Positions 62,255-64,000 of a stretch of 64,000 nucleotides of DNA are shown piece after piece. This DNA comes from Physella acuta (lineage: Eukaryota; Mollusca; Gastropoda; Physidae): positions 45,001 through 109,000 of the forward strand of contig NW_026733171.1 in assembly GCF_028476545.1 (NCBI RefSeq), in the 5' to 3' direction. The notes beneath the pieces were generated by a model. That model did no database searches and had not been told where the DNA came from. It was given only the letters and a program-made list of their open reading frames with translations. The translations under genes and the position numbers were made by a program. Numbering within the stretch: the stretch's first letter is position 1; each line of letters opens with the position of its first letter.

Positions 62255-64000
62255 GTATTTATATATCATTACTTTATCCATTTTAAGTTTAATCATGTTT
62301 TATTTTAAATATGTAGCTAATTTTTCACGTCTTGCTTATAAATGGGGGGGGGGGGGATTTTTTTGACTCGCGTTTGAATAAAAATAGGAAAAAAAAACTA
62401 TTTACGGTAGGAAAATTCGTTAAAGGCGGAAAATTATATTTGGCCAATAAAACTTAATTTACACAAATACATAAAGTTTATTAGGTTACAGTTTAAAAAA
62501 AAAAATTAAACTGCGGATGTTTGCAAGAAAGCAAAAAAAAAAAAAAAATCTACATTAATGCGAAGTTTGTTTTTTCTAACTCTTTTTTTTTTAAGAAAAG
62601 TGAAACGGTCAATTTGAATTATAAAAAAACAAACAACAACTAAATAAAGAACTGAGAATGTAGTACATTAGTCTGATCAAAGCCATTTAAGTATAATAAA
62701 TTGTAACGCTATATTCCACGCAGTTGTCAACTCAGCTTCCATATTTCGGGCTGATGAGCACGCTGGCAACCACCCAACCCCACCAGTCAAACGCGCTGAT
62801 GAGCACGCTGGCAACCACCCAACCCCACCAGTGAAACGCGCTGATGAGCACGCTGGCAACCATCCAACCCCACCAGTCAAACGCGCTGATGAGCACGCTG
62901 GCAACCACCCAACCCCACCAGTCAAACGCGCTGATGAGCACGCTGGCAACCATCCAACCCCACCAGTGAAACGCGCTGATGAGCACGCTGGCAACCACCC
63001 AACCCCACCAGTCAAACGCGCTGATGAGCACGCTGGCAACCACCCAACCCCACCAGTGAAACGCGCTGATGAGCACGCTGGCAACCACCCAACCCCACCA
63101 GTCAAACGCGTTGATGAGCACGCTGGCAACCACCCAACCCCACCAGTGAAACGCGCTGATGAGCACGCTGGCAACCACCCAACCCCACCAGTGAAACGCG
63201 CTGATGAGCACGCTGGCAACCACCCAACCCCACCAGTCAAACGCGCTGATGAGCACGCTGGCAACCACCCAACCCCACCAGTCAAACGCGCTGATGAGCA
63301 CGCTGGCAACCACCCAACCCCACCAGTCAAACGCGCTGATGAGCACGCTGGCAACCATCCAACCCCACCAGTGAAACGCGCTGATGAGCACGCTGGCAAC
63401 CATCCAACCCCACCAGTCAAACGCGCTGATGAGCACGCTGGCAACCACCCAACCCCACCAGTCAAACGCGCTGATGAGCACGCTGGCAACCACCCAACCC
63501 CACCAGTCAAACGCGCTGATGAGCACGCTGGCAACCACCCAACCCCACCAGTGAAACGCGCTGATGAGCACGCTGGCAACCACCCAACCCCACCAGTCAA
63601 ACGCGCTGATGAGCACGCTGGCAACCATCCAACCCCACCAGTGAAACGCGCTGATGAGCACGCTGGCAACCATCCAACCCCACCAGTCAAACGCGCTGAT
63701 GAGCACGCTGGCAACCACCCAACCCCACCAGTCAAACGCGCTGATGAGCACGCCGGCAACCACCCAACCCCACCAGTGAAACGCGCTGATGAGCACGCTG
63801 GCAACCACCCAACCCCACCAGTGAAACGCGCTGATGAGCACGCTGGCAACCACCCAACCCCACCAGTCAAACGCGCTGATGAGCACGCTGGCAACCACCC
63901 AACCCCACCAGTCAAACGCGCTGATGAGCACGCTGGCAACCACCCAACCCCACCAGTCAAACGCGCTGATGAGCACGCTGGCAACCATCCAACCCCACCA
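62209..64000 (+). CDS. Multi-copy secreted peptide precursor (prohormone-like), 5' part; exons 62209-62254 and 62724-64000+
   Basis: Two exons join in phase. The ATG at 62209 has A at -3. The exon ends at 62254 before GTATTT (phase 1), and the next begins at 62724 after a CAG acceptor. The product starts MRFFFAVAIGILAIQVVNSA, a signal peptide with a small residue at the expected cleavage site, so the intron cuts the signal peptide. SIFR follows, then 27 full copies plus 12 codons of a 28th of a 15-codon unit, ADEHAGNHPTPPV-KR, with no indel. Lys-Arg is the usual prohormone-convertase site. Cleavage and trimming would give a 13-residue peptide with a free C-terminus, since no Gly precedes KR for amidation. 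Unit 9 has Val for the first Ala; the other variants seen are silent. The ORFs antisense to the array are shadows. The 3' end lies outside the window. I recognise no known neuropeptide, so hormone, defence or structural secretion all remain possible. The gene model is firm; its role is inferred. Confidence 0.88.
62750..64000 (+). repeat. 45-bp coding tandem repeat, 27.8 copies
   Basis: Units start at 62750 and every 45 bp after it. Only four columns vary: His codon CAC/CAT, Val codon GTC/GTG, one Ala GCT/GCC (unit 23) and one Ala-to-Val GTT (unit 9). Units 8-14 carry the same silent-variant pattern as units 22-28, a sign of block duplication by unequal exchange. Confidence 0.97.

Noticed and set aside
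62677-63988. Two long minus-strand ORFs (435 and 418 residues) over the 45-bp array
   Set aside because: They are antisense shadows: the recurrent variants change residues in these frames but are silent on the plus strand, and neither has a signal peptide or splice support.

Overview
This window is nuclear DNA from an animal, not a bacterium. It shows spliced genes with GT/AG introns, tRNA-derived SINEs, hAT and TTA-target-site MITEs, a LINE 3' remnant, and a very heavy load of microsatellites and minisatellites. A peptide precursor built from Lys-Arg-separated repeats, together with this repeat style, fits a lophotrochozoan, most likely a gastropod mollusc. That placement is inference; nothing here fixes the species.

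Almost every long open frame is an artefact of tandem repeats: (TA)n giving Ile-Tyr runs, 12-bp satellites giving NPIS or KDSI runs, and so on. The real coding sequence lies in short exons that carry no long ORF of their own. I assembled two genes by hand. (1) On the minus strand, three exons spread over 12263-5429 encode a small secreted cysteine-rich protein. It has a signal peptide, an inhibitor-cystine-knot spacing (C-x6-C-x5-CC-x3-C-x10-C), then a second Cys-dense module. Its introns hold most of the repeats between 5.6 and 12.2 kb. (2) On the plus strand at the right end, a signal-peptide exon (62209-62254) splices in phase to an exon at 62724 that runs off the window. It encodes 27 complete and one partial copy of ADEHAGNHPTPPV-KR. 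This is a typical multi-copy prohormone layout and I do not recognise the peptide.

Weaker single-exon candidates are: a CpG-rich first exon on the minus strand at 43291-43108, a first exon with a YY1-type start at 53616-53692, a membrane-segment last exon at 34747-35077, and a Cys-containing exon on the minus strand near 51139-51010.

Layout: 0-5 kb (TA)n arrays and MITEs; 5.4-12.3 kb cysteine-rich gene; 12.3-25.5 kb SINEs, a SINE-derived 49-bp satellite, GT-rich and CCCTNA-type arrays and a 2.1-kb telomere-like 12-bp satellite; 25.5-34 kb minisatellites, a CACGTG cluster and MITEs; 34-47 kb SINEs, a 43-bp-stem perfect hairpin (38966-39062), the CpG-rich exon and a LINE remnant; 47-53 kb minisatellites; 53.5-58.9 kb first-exon candidate and hAT MITEs, two of them nested in a 22-bp minisatellite; 59-62 kb mostly unique DNA with CRE/TATA-like and X-box-like motifs; 62-64 kb peptide precursor.
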